Shown in pieces: positions 1-8,360 of a stretch of 23,346 nt of DNA (positions within the stretch are counted from its first letter, which is position 1; each line of letters starts with the position of its first letter). Where the stretch lies: NCBI GenBank assembly GCA_015501075.1, contig JADNYJ010000485.1, positions 1 to 23,346 of the forward strand. The letters run 5' to 3'. The notes beneath the pieces were generated by a model. That model made no database searches and was not told the DNA's origin. It worked only from the letters and a program-made list of their open reading frames with translations. Made by a program: the position numbers and the translations under genes. Source of the DNA: Gymnopilus junonius (lineage: Eukaryota; Basidiomycota; Agaricomycetes; Agaricales; Galerinaceae).

Positions 1-680
1 TTGAGTTAAGGTAAGCATGCAATCTGACCATATCAAGGCTGCATCAACATTATGCAAATTAGATGCTTTGGAGTGGTAATCACCACTCTGCAGATTTATG
101 GTCTAATGCATCAGGCTGAGGATGACCCTTTTGGGCAGCTTCACAAATGGCATTAGCAACCTGAATGAAGGGAGCATACAGCTGGTCCTCCTTGCAAGTA
201 GGGAATGGCACAGGTTACCCGCGGTATTTGACAGGTTTTTTAGTATTAGCCTCATAGAGAAAAATTTCTGAAAATTTACAATTTTTTCATGTAAATCCGT
301 TAAGAAATGGCTGAGTTATGCCCTCTGCAAGTTTGGACCTTATAACTTTGATGGTGTTGCCGCAATGGCCCAACATTGATCACGGGTATGCCAAATTGGG
401 AAAGTGTCCGAATTGGTCAACACAGCTTGGAAATCATCTTGCTGTGGCATCAGTTCATCACACAATGGGCTCAACTTCACAGAAGTGTAGCTCAGCCATT
501 TCTCAACCGTTTTCCATGAAAAAATTGCATTAGAAAGCTAGAATTTTTCTCTACATAGCTAACACTAAAAACCCGTCAAATACCCGCGGGTAACCCGTGC
601 CATTCCCTACTTGCAAGTGCTTGCAGTAACTGGGAAGCCTGCCCATCGATTACCACTGTATTGCTTCGACCTTTTGACTG
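1..680 (-). pseudogene. Decayed fungal protein-coding fragment split by a MITE
   Basis: Reading the minus strand from about 680 to 618 and then 190 to 1, skipping the inserted MITE, gives one conserved-looking stretch containing EDQLYAPFIQVANAICEAA and, after a one-base frame change near 75-85, DYHSKASNLHNVDAALIWSD. The pattern (an acidic 'LY.PF' start, an amphipathic helix, then 'DYHSKA...AALI..D') resembles, from memory, the N-terminal part of multicopy Agaricomycete proteins, some of the fungal-type protein kinase (FunK1) kind; I cannot confirm this without a search. No kinase motif is inside the window; the gene would run on to the left of base 1. A TGA after AEW marks the frame break. 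It could equally be a fragment of some other repeated fungal family. Limits are approximate. Confidence 0.35.
199..609. mobile_element. Non-autonomous hAT-type MITE, 411 bp, 8-bp target duplication
   Basis: The element starts TAGGGAATGGCAC and ends with the reverse complement GTGCCATTCCCTA. Both sides carry the same 8 bp, CTTGCAAG (191-198 and 610-617), itself a palindrome. TAGGG termini with an 8-bp duplication are the hAT signature. The inverted similarity continues inward for roughly 115 bp on each side, with mismatches, down to a shared AGAAATGGCTGAG, so about half the element can fold on itself. There is no credible coding capacity. It sits inside the protein-coding fragment read on the minus strand. 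Confidence 0.85.
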
Positions 681-1097
681 TCACAAGGGGGGTGCAGGAT
701 TTTAATTTACCATATTGTGTTGATTTTTTTCATAAGGGCACCATTGCCGGACTAACCAACCAGGCATGCAACTATATTCCTATATATAGATAACTATGTC
801 ATTGTCAAAGTTGGTCATTCTGTCACCCTGCCACCCAATGTCAATGCCTTCACTTGTTTCCTCTTCCTACACCTTTCTCTCTGCTCTTACATGGCTCGCA
901 TACCCATCTACTGATGATGCGGTCAAGGTCAACACATGAGAGGTGGTACTGCATCAATTGTAGGGAGTAAACCACTTGAATTGACAATGTGCCCACTGAG
1001 TTACTTACCCAGAGTATTTCACAGCCTTTTCATTAGCAGATAATTACCTGGCTCTCATCCTCAGCCTGTTTGAGGCTTATATGCCCACCACAGTTAC
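618..1097. other. Intergenic, no gene recognised
   Basis: Apart from the last few codons of the fragment that ends near 680, I see no conserved reading frame, RNA gene or repeat here. It is the pre-insertion flank of the copia element that begins at 1103. Confidence 0.5.
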
Positions 1098-1102
1098 ATT
1101 CT
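1098..1102 (+). repeat. Target-site duplication of the copia element, left copy (ATTCT)
   Basis: The five bases directly before the 5' LTR are ATTCT. The partner copy, AGAAT at 14555-14559, directly abuts the end of the other LTR and is the reverse complement. LTR retrotransposons leave direct target repeats, so the opposite orientation is a footprint of a later inversion. Confidence 0.75.
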
Positions 1103-1514
1103 TGTTGACATGATAAGTGTCCACATGACTACATCACATGACTCACATGACATGTGTGATCAGATGCATCTATATGTGACTAGATCCAGTGACTACAAAG
1201 TATCATAGTCATCTTATATGACTTAATGTGTGATCACTTAGTGAGCATATTACTTATCTTATGAGTAGATATTAGTAATTACATAGTAATTAGCTGAGTA
1301 ATTGCCTTATGCATTACTCATACATAGTTAGTCACTGCATATCCTGTAGGTATATAAGGATGCTCTAAACAGCATCCTAATCTAAGTTATTTGCACTTCT
1401 AAGTAGTACCTAAGTAGTCACCTTAGCACTAGCCTCTAACAACCCAGGTAAGCTAGTAGCTACATCGATACTATGCAGTGGTTTGCTGCTGTATGTACCA
1501 CTTGCTGCTCAATA
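1103..1514 (+). repeat. 5' LTR of a Ty1/copia element (412 bp)
   Basis: The LTR begins TGTTGA and ends TCAATA, a five-of-six-base inverted terminal match. The end is fixed by comparison with the second LTR copy (14560-14685 plus 16305-16475, minus strand), where similarity stops at the same base. A primer binding site follows directly. A TATATAAGG box at about 1351-1359 is a plausible promoter element. The two LTR copies differ by scattered substitutions and by 18 bp absent here relative to the other copy near 1478. The second copy lacks the first 135 bp or so. Confidence 0.85.
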
Positions 1515-1526
1515 GGTTATGGGCCC
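1515..1526 (+). other. Copia primer binding site matching the initiator-Met tRNA anticodon arm
   Basis: GGTTATGGGCCC starts at the first base after the LTR. It is complementary to the anticodon stem-loop (GGGCCCATAACC) of eukaryotic initiator methionyl-tRNA, not to its 3' end. Drosophila copia and some fungal copia elements are known to prime from such an internally cleaved half-tRNA. This places the element in the half-tRNA-primed copia group. Confidence 0.8.
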
Positions 1527-1548
1527 TGATAGCAAAGCATGCTGTTTG

Positions 1549-1650
1549 CCATTGGCAGAACCTGCTTGACATTGAGTTTGCCCTAGGGCAGAACCTGTCT
1601 AGCATTGTTTGCCATTGTACAGAACCTGCTTAGCATCAGTCTGTAGCTTA
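1549..1650 (+). repeat. Degenerate tandem repeat of about 38-40 bp in the copia leader
   Basis: The motif 'GTTTGCC(N)5-6CAGAACCTG' followed by a variable 'CTT/TCT...AGCATT' recurs three times (from about 1550, 1577 and 1608), with a weaker fourth trace near 1669-1690 (CACCATTAGGCAGAAC). It lies between the primer site and gag, where retroelement RNAs often carry dimerisation or packaging structures. Any function is inference. Confidence 0.6.
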
Positions 1651-1758
1651 CTTCTACCTGGGAAGATAGTTCACCATTAGGCAGAACATCGACCACAGCT
1701 GTTCATTGCTAGACAGAATGCTCTCCCACAATTGTTTGCTACCATGCGCAACATTGTA

Positions 1759-2318
1759 CAGTGCCAGTCACCACCTCGCATACCCTGGTTTGGCAGGGAG
1801 CAAACAAAAACCAAACTTTGGTAACTACATTTTCCCAGGCACCCAAATTTTTTCAAAAACACCAGAAATGAGCTTAGATTAATCAGAGCTACCAACATTG
1901 TGAATTTCAAGTAAATCAGACAAGTTTTCAAAAATTTGATCTTCGAAAAGTGAAACAAACCCTAACCCTATGCCAAGACCTTCTATATTTGGTAGTCACG
2001 TGCACTCCTGGCTCCTCAGCCAAACCCTATGCTGGCCCATGGCAAGCCCAAATTGGGTAGAAAATAGAGGATTTCTGGTCAGAACACTGCAAATGTCATT
2101 TCTAACCTTCTTTGATCTTTTCCTCCCAAAAAAAAACCAAACTGGAGCCTTTTATTTTTTTTCCAATCCCAAAAAAGTGAAACACAATGGGAAAAAATGA
2201 GAAGAAGATGTAAATCACATTTTTTTCATGGGTTTCCTCTCAGAAAAAATCGGAACAATTTTGCAAAAAATTTCTTAGCACCAAACGGCATGTGTTGGAG
2301 AGGTCATGACTGGCACTG
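1759..2318. mobile_element. Tc1/mariner-type MITE, 560 bp, TA-flanked, in the copia leader
   Basis: The termini are CAGTGCCAGTCA on the left and its exact reverse complement TGACTGGCACTG on the right; similarity continues a little inward (ACCTC on the left, GAGGT on the right). TA dinucleotides sit on both sides (1757-1758 and 2319-2320). The interior is A/T-rich with no believable coding frame. The copia leader resumes at 2321 and runs to the gag start, which shows this is an insertion into the retroelement. Confidence 0.75.
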
Positions 2319-2510
2319 TATAGGGCCTTGTCATGTGGGCCTGGACATCTGTCACTGTCTGGACAATTGCCCTTAAGGGGTTAAATCCATGTCAGGTGCA
2401 GGTAGAAACAGCAGTGCTCTTTTCTTAGCATGCATTTCATCACACCTGTTACTGACACAACCCAGCCTTTTTCTTAACAGAAACTCAAATCGTCCAAATC
2501 AATCTCAACA

Positions 2511-3924
2511 ATGTCTTCCATTAAAAACACAACTTCCATCTCCTTCACTGCCTCTGACCTCCCCAAATTTGATGGTCATCACTACTATCAATGGGCATCT
2601 AAAATGGAGGCCATCATCCTCCATATGGATGTTAAATCCATTCTGGAAGGGACCCTTACTGCTCCACTGGATCAAGCAATTAAGGAACCAACCTTCCCCA
2701 CTGGCACTCATGCCACTGAATCTGCTCCTGCCACCAGCCCTACACAGGGAGATTTAAACCTGTACAATGCTCACTTTTCCCGATGGTCTGCCACTGAAGA
2801 AGTGTACCACCATAAATTGGAGAATTATAACTCCAAGAATGCCAAGGCTCTTGGCCTTTTGGCCATGTGCCTCAATACTGGTATATGGGAACAGGTTAAA
2901 ACCCTGTCTGTGGCTCAAGCATGGGATTGGATCAAGACGAAGTACTCCAAGGAGATGTTTGTCGAGACCCTCGAGGACTTTAGGGTCCTTATGAATCTCA
3001 AGATAGATCTATCTGATCCCAACCCCCAGCTCTCCAAATTCCATTACCACTATGGGCATCTCCCACTGGTTAATGATAACAATACTGCAATGGCATCTGG
3101 TGCCACTGGTATGGTACCCATGGTTTCTGAATCCATGGCATGCCTGGTTCTACTTATGAATCTTCCACTTGCCACAAACATCACATTGCAAGAATCCATT
3201 TATCAGTGGATGATGGAAGATTTCACTTGGCAGAACTCAGTTCCAAATATGGAACTGAAAGACCTCTTTGACAGCATTTGCACCACATGGGCTGCCTGAT
3301 TTGGGCACCTTAAGCAACATGAGCAACTGAAGCATGGCACATTCTATGTGCCAAAGCAGCTCAACCCAACTAAGGACAGCCAGCCCAGAAACCAACAGGC
3401 TAGCAATGTGAATGTGCAGTGTAATACTGCGATCAAAGGGAAAGGTCCCAAACCCTGCCACTCCAATCAGCAGAACACCAAAGTAATTCTGGCAGTTCAC
3501 AGAGAAAGGAGTTTTCCAAGAGAAAAACCCACCATGCTGGCCAAAAACCAAAGTTGGCATGCTTTGTTGAGGACTCTGATGATGAGCCCTTCATGCTCAC
3601 ATCATTGGTGCAACTGATGCCATTGATCCCTGCCCCCACTACTTATAATGTCATTGAGGTTAGTGGGCAAGGCATGATCACCACTCGCAAAGTCTGCAGA
3701 GGAGGTGTCTAGAAGAACCCCACTCAGGGAATGGCACCATACCCCTCTTTCAGGAAATCCCAGGACCTGATGTCACAGATCGGGGTTACCCCAACAATTG
3801 CCACCTTGAGTAGATTTGAGGAAGTCGCCCTTAATATGGGCACAAGTAGCATCAGTGAGAATGTTGCATCGGGATCATTGATGATGACTGAGATCTATAA
3901 TAATCTCTTTGGTCCAGAGCCTGA
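2511..3924 (+). pseudogene. Ty1/copia gag (capsid) remnant
   Basis: The start ATG lies in an AACAATGTC context at the end of the leader. Residues 19-50 read LPKFDGHHYYQWASKMEAI and then SILEGT, the usual N-terminal copia gag signature (a 'F.G.NY..W...M' motif); the helical capsid region follows, with the DWIKTKYSKEMF segment near residues 140-151. A TGA at 3297-3299 stops the frame inside a continuing gag (FGHLKQHEQLKHGTFYVPKQ follows in frame), consistent with loss of a CGA arginine. A frameshift at about 3475-3490 leads to an acidic stretch (FVEDSDDEPF) and a further stop near 3710. No CCHC zinc knuckle, protease or integrase motif follows. The coding similarity ends where reversed repeat X begins at 3925. 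The remaining half of the element is on the minus strand at 16476-17883. Confidence 0.75.
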
Positions 3925-4112
3925 TGATAGAGTACCTACCCGGTTACCCATGAATTTCGCAATTTTACTATATTTATGTGCTAAATATATCATTGATGAT
4001 CCCAGATAACACACCTAATACAAGGGTATTAAGAGTAGGCAGTATGACCTCGTACTGGCCAACTAAAGGTGGAGTGTCTATTATGAAACTACTACCAATA
4101 GTGCAACAGTAG

Positions 4113-5367
4113 TAGGGTTGCCGAAGTTCGGTTCAGTCCGGTTCTCCAGCAATTTTTGAGAACTGAGAACTGAACCATCAAAAATCTGCCAGAACCGAAC
4201 TGGAACTGGACTGAACTTCAAAGAACCAGTTCTCCTGGTTCAGTTCTGTTCAGTTCGCAGTTCGAACTAGTGAACCGCAAGATCCCAACCAAAAAATATA
4301 TTGAAGTTTAAAAAGCATTTACAATGTGTCTAGACTTACGCTACATATTGTGGTGACCATATAGAGGTAGTATGCTGCCCAGTATGCTGTAATATGCCAT
4401 CAGGAAGGTGGTGTCAGAGTGAAGGGAGGGTGGAGGCCTGGGTAGCCCACTATGACATTTGCATACAGCAAAGGCAGGGAAACGGAGGTGGGGCCGGGCA
4501 GCATGGTCATGGCTGTTGAAAGAGAGGAGTCCACCTCCGGCTCGCTCTTGTTGGTGAGGGAGGTGGTGTGGTGGTGAGATCCCGCATTGCGGCTGTCAAG
4601 GCTAGATGACAGCCCACCTCCGACTCGCTTTTGCTGATGAGGGAGGTGGCCACGAACCTAAGAAACAAAGAATACCAAGTTTAGTTACAGTCACCACAAA
4701 AAAAATAAAGACAGAGCGTGTTCGCAATGGGTTCGCAAACATGTCTGTGACGTACGGAGTGGGCCTCCCTCTTCAAGGGTCCCCCCTTATATCTTCCCAG
4801 CCCCAATCCTTCAATTATCAACATAACAACATGAAAAAAAAAACACAAGGTTAGCAAACTCATCAAAGAAAGAGATAGAAAGACAGAACGCACTTGCGAA
4901 TCCATCGCGAGCACATCCTGTGACGTACCTTACAGGCCTGCACCAACCCACATCCTCATCTGAGGGAGGGGCAATGCGGAAGAACAAGAGGAAGAGGGAG
5001 ACGAGGGTGGATGGGTGAGTGGATAGAAGATGGATGGAGTAATGGGGTGAGAATTCAAGTGGCTGATAGTCATTTCAAGCTCCGACTCAAATTTGGACAG
5101 CTCATTTACATGACATCAAGTTGTAAAACACTCAATATTTCGACCTCTTGTGCCTCATTTAAGGCCAAAAAAATTGATAAATTTGTACCTCAAAGTTCGG
5201 TTCGAACTGGTTCGAACCCAGTTCTCAGAAATCTCAAAATCTGAGAACCGAGAACTGAACTGCTGAGCCCACAGCCGGACTGAACTGGAACTGAACTTGA
5301 ACCATCGGTCCGGTTCGGCCGGTTTGGGTTCGAACTGTCAGTTCGGAACTGAACTTCGGCAACCCTA
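4113..5367. mobile_element. Non-autonomous hAT-type element, 1255 bp, inserted in repeat X
   Basis: The ends are TAGGGTTGCCGAAGTTC and its reverse complement GAACTTCGGCAACCCTA, a 17-bp perfect inverted repeat. The flanks are AACAGTAG (4105-4112) and GACAGTAG (5368-5375), an 8-bp duplication with one mismatch. The other copy of repeat X has the uninterrupted site, with a single CTACTGTC at 20153-20160 (reverse complement of GACAGTAG), which proves the insertion. About 180 bp inside each end is packed with short GTTC/GAAC words in both orientations, as in hAT subterminal transposase-binding regions. The interior holds local duplications but no transposase, so it depends on an autonomous hAT elsewhere. 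Confidence 0.9.
4531..4941. repeat. Two internal duplications inside the hAT element
   Basis: A 36-bp unit running from CCACCTCC to GGAGGTGG occurs at about 4531-4566 and 4615-4650 with few mismatches; each unit is bounded by inverted CCACCTCC/GGAGGTGG. A second pair, each starting AAAGACAGA.CG and containing TGTGACGTAC, occurs at about 4708-4757 and 4879-4928. These are structural repeats of the element; I see no coding function in them. Confidence 0.6.
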
Positions 5368-6417
5368 GACAGTAGTAACTGAGTAATGACCTGGGACTAG
5401 GTCTATTCAGTAAGCTCAGAGGTGCCTATAACAAGGGTTACCAAAGATCTAAAGGGGACCTAATAATACACTTGAGTCATTAACTATCAAGAGGGGCATT
5501 GCCAATACATGATGATACCCAAGACCTGATAATAGTGCAAACCTCTAAATACAGAGGTAGCCCAGAATATCTAAATACTCACATAAGGAAATATGGTGAT
5601 TAGTGGCAGAAACTGTAGGCATGTTCCCAGGAGCAACCTGTCCAATAATAGATATGGCTTAAGTGGGAGATAGTCCACCCACCGCCTGGCACCACAATGG
5701 CGCAATAGCTTGAGGCCTAGCATCTAGACTAAATAGCATGTCATTATCCCAATGATAAGACCACCAGCAAATTAATTGGACCTAACTGAGTGGACAGTTT
5801 CTCCATCACTCAAAAGTACATTAGTAAAATAGTGCACTGATTTAGGCATAGACCTGCCAATAGGGATAGAGTACACCCAGCAGTTTTATGCACTAATAAT
5901 AAAACTCTCTCATAGGTATAAAAGCTGTAGAAAACCAGTAGAATAGGCAGGCAATCCACCCCATAGAGCACAGATAATAGTGCGGACACATTCAGGAGGA
6001 GTACCTCGGTGATTAAACCAGATAATTGATTGTTCCATTTCATTTCATTGAAATCAATTGAAGTTGTGCCCATTTCATTTCGTTTCATTGAAAGCCATTT
6101 GCATTGAGAACCCTCATTTCGTTTCATTTTGTAAAAGGGTCAGAACTTGCTAAGATACTCTACTGTGTTTAGGGCAGACAGTTAAATCAAAGCACCCTGG
6201 TTAAAAGCCAACCAAAAGACTACCAAGTCACTAAGATCTTAAAATCTATCCAAGCCTCCAAACAACTTTACCTAGAGCTTGTCTCAATGGAGGTGTTTGT
6301 GAAGACAGGTGTTGAGTTTGAAGTAGAGTGTGTTGTTGTTGTTGTAGGATGATAACTAGTGCACTAAACTAAGAGCTCTACTCTTACATTCACCCTTAAG
6401 CAAGAACTAGCATTTCA

Positions 6418-7671
6418 GCATGCTTTTGCCTTGGAGGTGGAGGAAGTGGACTTCAGACACTCATTAGCTCAGTGTCCAAGTGACCCACAGAAGAGGCAGA
6501 GATTGTTGTCGAAGCAGTGTTTGCATTCTTTGGCAGTCAGCTTGCCATCCTTGCCAAGTTTGTCAGAGATGGAGTCAGAGGTTTTCAAGCCAGAGGAGTT
6601 GCCTGAGTTGTTCTTGCAGTTGGAAAAGGATTGCAAGGACTTATTGTTGTTGTTGTTGTTATTGCCATGGTTGTGGTTGGAACATTTGTCAGAGGACTTG
6701 TCGGAGGTATGATTGGATGGTTTGTTGGAGGACCTTTGCACATTCTTGTCCTGTTGGGGTTTCTCACAGATGCATTCCCAGTAATGAGTGTCAATATCCT
6801 GGGTGAGCTCTCGAAGGTCTTCAAGAGTTTGTGGCTTGCCATAGCTAGCCATAATGTCCTTGATGCATTCCGCCAGACTGGAGTAGTAGCAGTGTTGGAG
6901 AGCAATGCTGTCCCAGCATGAGTGAATAGACAAGCACTTGAACTCGACATTGTACTTGATGATCCTTTGGTTCTCAGGCATCTTCAAGTTTTCGAGGGCT
7001 ACAACAGCATTGGAGGTTGGATTGAATGGACCAAATTTGGACTTCAGCACACCAATAAAGGCTTGCCAGTTGTCCATCCATGGTTCAATAGTTGTTGAGT
7101 CCAGTATTGTGGGCTCAAAAAATTCCATTGCAAGGCCGCAAAGATAGGAGAGGGTGAACATAACCTTGTCTTCATCAGTGGTGTAGGCATGGTTGTTTTG
7201 GAAGTAGAGGTTACACTGTAAAATAAAACTGTTGAGTTTCTGGGTGTCAGAGCCATTGAAGGTGTTGGGCTCACAGGCTTTGGTCTTGGTAACCTTAGAG
7301 CTCTCGTGATGCCTGAGCTCTTTGGTCATGAGCATCATAGCTTCAGTGAGATTCGGAGTGGGGTCATGGTCAGAGTTGTGATCAGAGTGATCAGAGTGAT
7401 CATTGGGGTGGGGGTCAAAATCATCGCCATCATCATCGGGGTCAGGTTCACCACCAGGGGAACCAGGAGCAGGAGGTGGCAATGGGTTGGGACTGGTTTG
7501 TCTCATTGATGAGGGTCCCAAGGGTAAAGGAGTCAGAGTGCTGAGGCAGGACACAGGTTGTGTGTTTGGATGGTCAGGGTAGTCTCTGACATTCTGAATT
7601 GCGATGGTGCAGGATTCATTCTGTCTAGCTGCATGGGAGTTGGCAGTAGTACAGGATGTTGTAGTGGCCAT
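6418..7671 (-). pseudogene. Ty3/gypsy gag, copy A (complete N-terminus)
   Basis: The frame opens at ATG 7671-7669, 38 bp inside the inferred LTR end, and runs 400 codons to a TGA at 6469-6471. Order: a Ser/Thr/Pro-rich leader, an acidic Asp/His-rich linker (about residues 75-108), then a retrotransposon gag capsid domain with FNGSDTQKLNSFILQCNLYF near residues 138-157 and LKSKFG near 208-213. An Asn/Ser-rich basic tail precedes a CCHC zinc knuckle, CLFCGSLGH, in which the TGA occupies the residue after His; in-frame ANEC supplies the last Cys. The family usually has Arg there, so this is a CGA-to-TGA change. The same stop is present in the second copy at 17958-19106. The gag is followed directly by reversed repeat X, with no protease beyond it. 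Confidence 0.85.
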
Positions 7672-7708
7672 GGTCAGGAGTCCAGAAGTGGTATGAGTTC
7701 ATATATAC

Positions 7709-8090
7709 TGTTAAGTTCTTGATGGTCTAAATGAAGAGAAGGCAGAGGGGATCCATGTCGGAGCTATGTCAGAGTATGTCAGTGTTGGAGTTGGTCTTAG
7801 CATAACATATGTAGATGTAGGGTTGAGACTTCAGCTTCAACATGTGTGTTGCACTCTGTTGTCTGGACATTGTCTCAAATTTCGGAGTTGGATTGGAATG
7901 AGAGAGTGGAGTAGAGAGCATGGATTGATTAATGAACAATATATGAACTAAGGTACCTAATAATAGTTCTAAGGTTTTTATACTATGGAGGAAACTAAGC
8001 AGAGACCGTACATGTACTAGTGAGCAGGCAGACATGTAAGTTATTCTGCACTACCCAGAGTTGTCTAGCTATATGTAATCTAAGTGTCTA
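7709..8090 (-). repeat. Inferred gypsy 5' LTR, inner part
   Basis: Read on the minus strand, the segment ends CTTAACA at 7709, just before the gag leader, and the matching start TGTTATATATG lies at 13211. TGTTA and TAACA form a 5-bp inverted pair with TG...CA ends, as LTRs require. Removing the Plavaka element between 8090 and 13118 makes one LTR of about 474 bp. No second LTR is inside the window to confirm the limits, and I do not recognise the primer binding site in the 37-bp leader. Confidence 0.5.
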
Positions 8091-8109
8091 CATCAGGAAA
8101 ATGTCAGAA

Positions 8110-8290
8110 AGTTCTTTCGCATCTTTTGCATCTTTGGAAAGATGTGAAAGACCCGAAAGACCTAAAAGACCAAGGTCTTTCAAAAGAAAGGTACATGTCT
8201 TTGACAGACCTAGCTTCATCTTTCAAAGACCAAGGTCATCATTATAAAGATGATGTGGGTCTTTTGGGCTTACGTCTTTCAGATCTTTCC
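8110..8290. repeat. Left subterminal AAAGACC/GGTCTTT array of the Plavaka element
   Basis: At least eight copies of AAAGACC or its reverse complement, plus near matches, crowd into 180 bp just inside the left end, in both orientations (for example three direct copies at 8147-8173 followed by inverted copies). Clustered short words next to the termini are typical transposase-binding sites in CACTA-like elements. Binding itself is inference. Confidence 0.7.
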
Positions 8291-8360
8291 ATAGGATAAT
8301 AAATTATAATGAGCAAAATCAATCCATTCAATGAGCTAATACAGCCATACTACATAAGAA

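Larger units (their letters stand above)
3925..6417 (-). repeat. Repeat X, copy A (reversed), interrupted by a hAT element
   Basis: This is the reverse-strand copy of the 1.2-kb repeat found at 19107-20340. Read in its own orientation it begins TGAAATGCTAG at 6417 and ends CTATCA at 3925, so both ends have TG...CA. It differs from copy B by roughly ten changes, mostly single-base length differences (for example GGGC/GGGCC, GGCGG/GGCCGG) plus a few substitutions such as C/T at a CpG. All differences lie in the part far from gag; the gag-proximal 300 bp or so is identical. No protein domain is recognised. The TG...CA ends and lack of coding suit a solo LTR, but I find no target duplication. It separates the copia gag half from the gypsy gag. 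Confidence 0.7.

Noticed and set aside
1961..1970. CCTAACCCTA, resembling telomere repeats
   Set aside because: Fewer than two full units, inside a MITE; not evidence for a telomere or an interstitial telomeric array.
1677..2200. Possible small proteins in the 1759-2318 MITE
   Set aside because: A/T-rich frames without motifs, on both strands, spanning the terminal repeat; non-coding.
4606..5244. Possible coding frames inside the hAT element
   Set aside because: They cover internal duplications and have no hAT dimerisation or DDE motif.
6030..6130. TTTCATTTCGTTTCATTG runs as a CRISPR or satellite array
   Set aside because: Only a few degenerate units of variable length without unique spacers; a local slippage repeat inside X.
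3925..6417. Repeat X called outright as a solo LTR
   Set aside because: Ends are TG...CA, but neither flank pair shows a target duplication and no paired copy encloses a coding body here. Kept as unclassified.
6639..6663. (TTG)n microsatellite
   Set aside because: It is the reverse strand of the Asn run in gag, present in both copies; low-complexity coding, not an independent repeat feature.
6480..6950. Open frames opposite and out of frame with gag, including a Cys-rich 108-residue one
   Set aside because: They recur identically in both gag copies because the DNA is duplicated; composition is dictated by the Asn/His/Asp codons of gag on the other strand.
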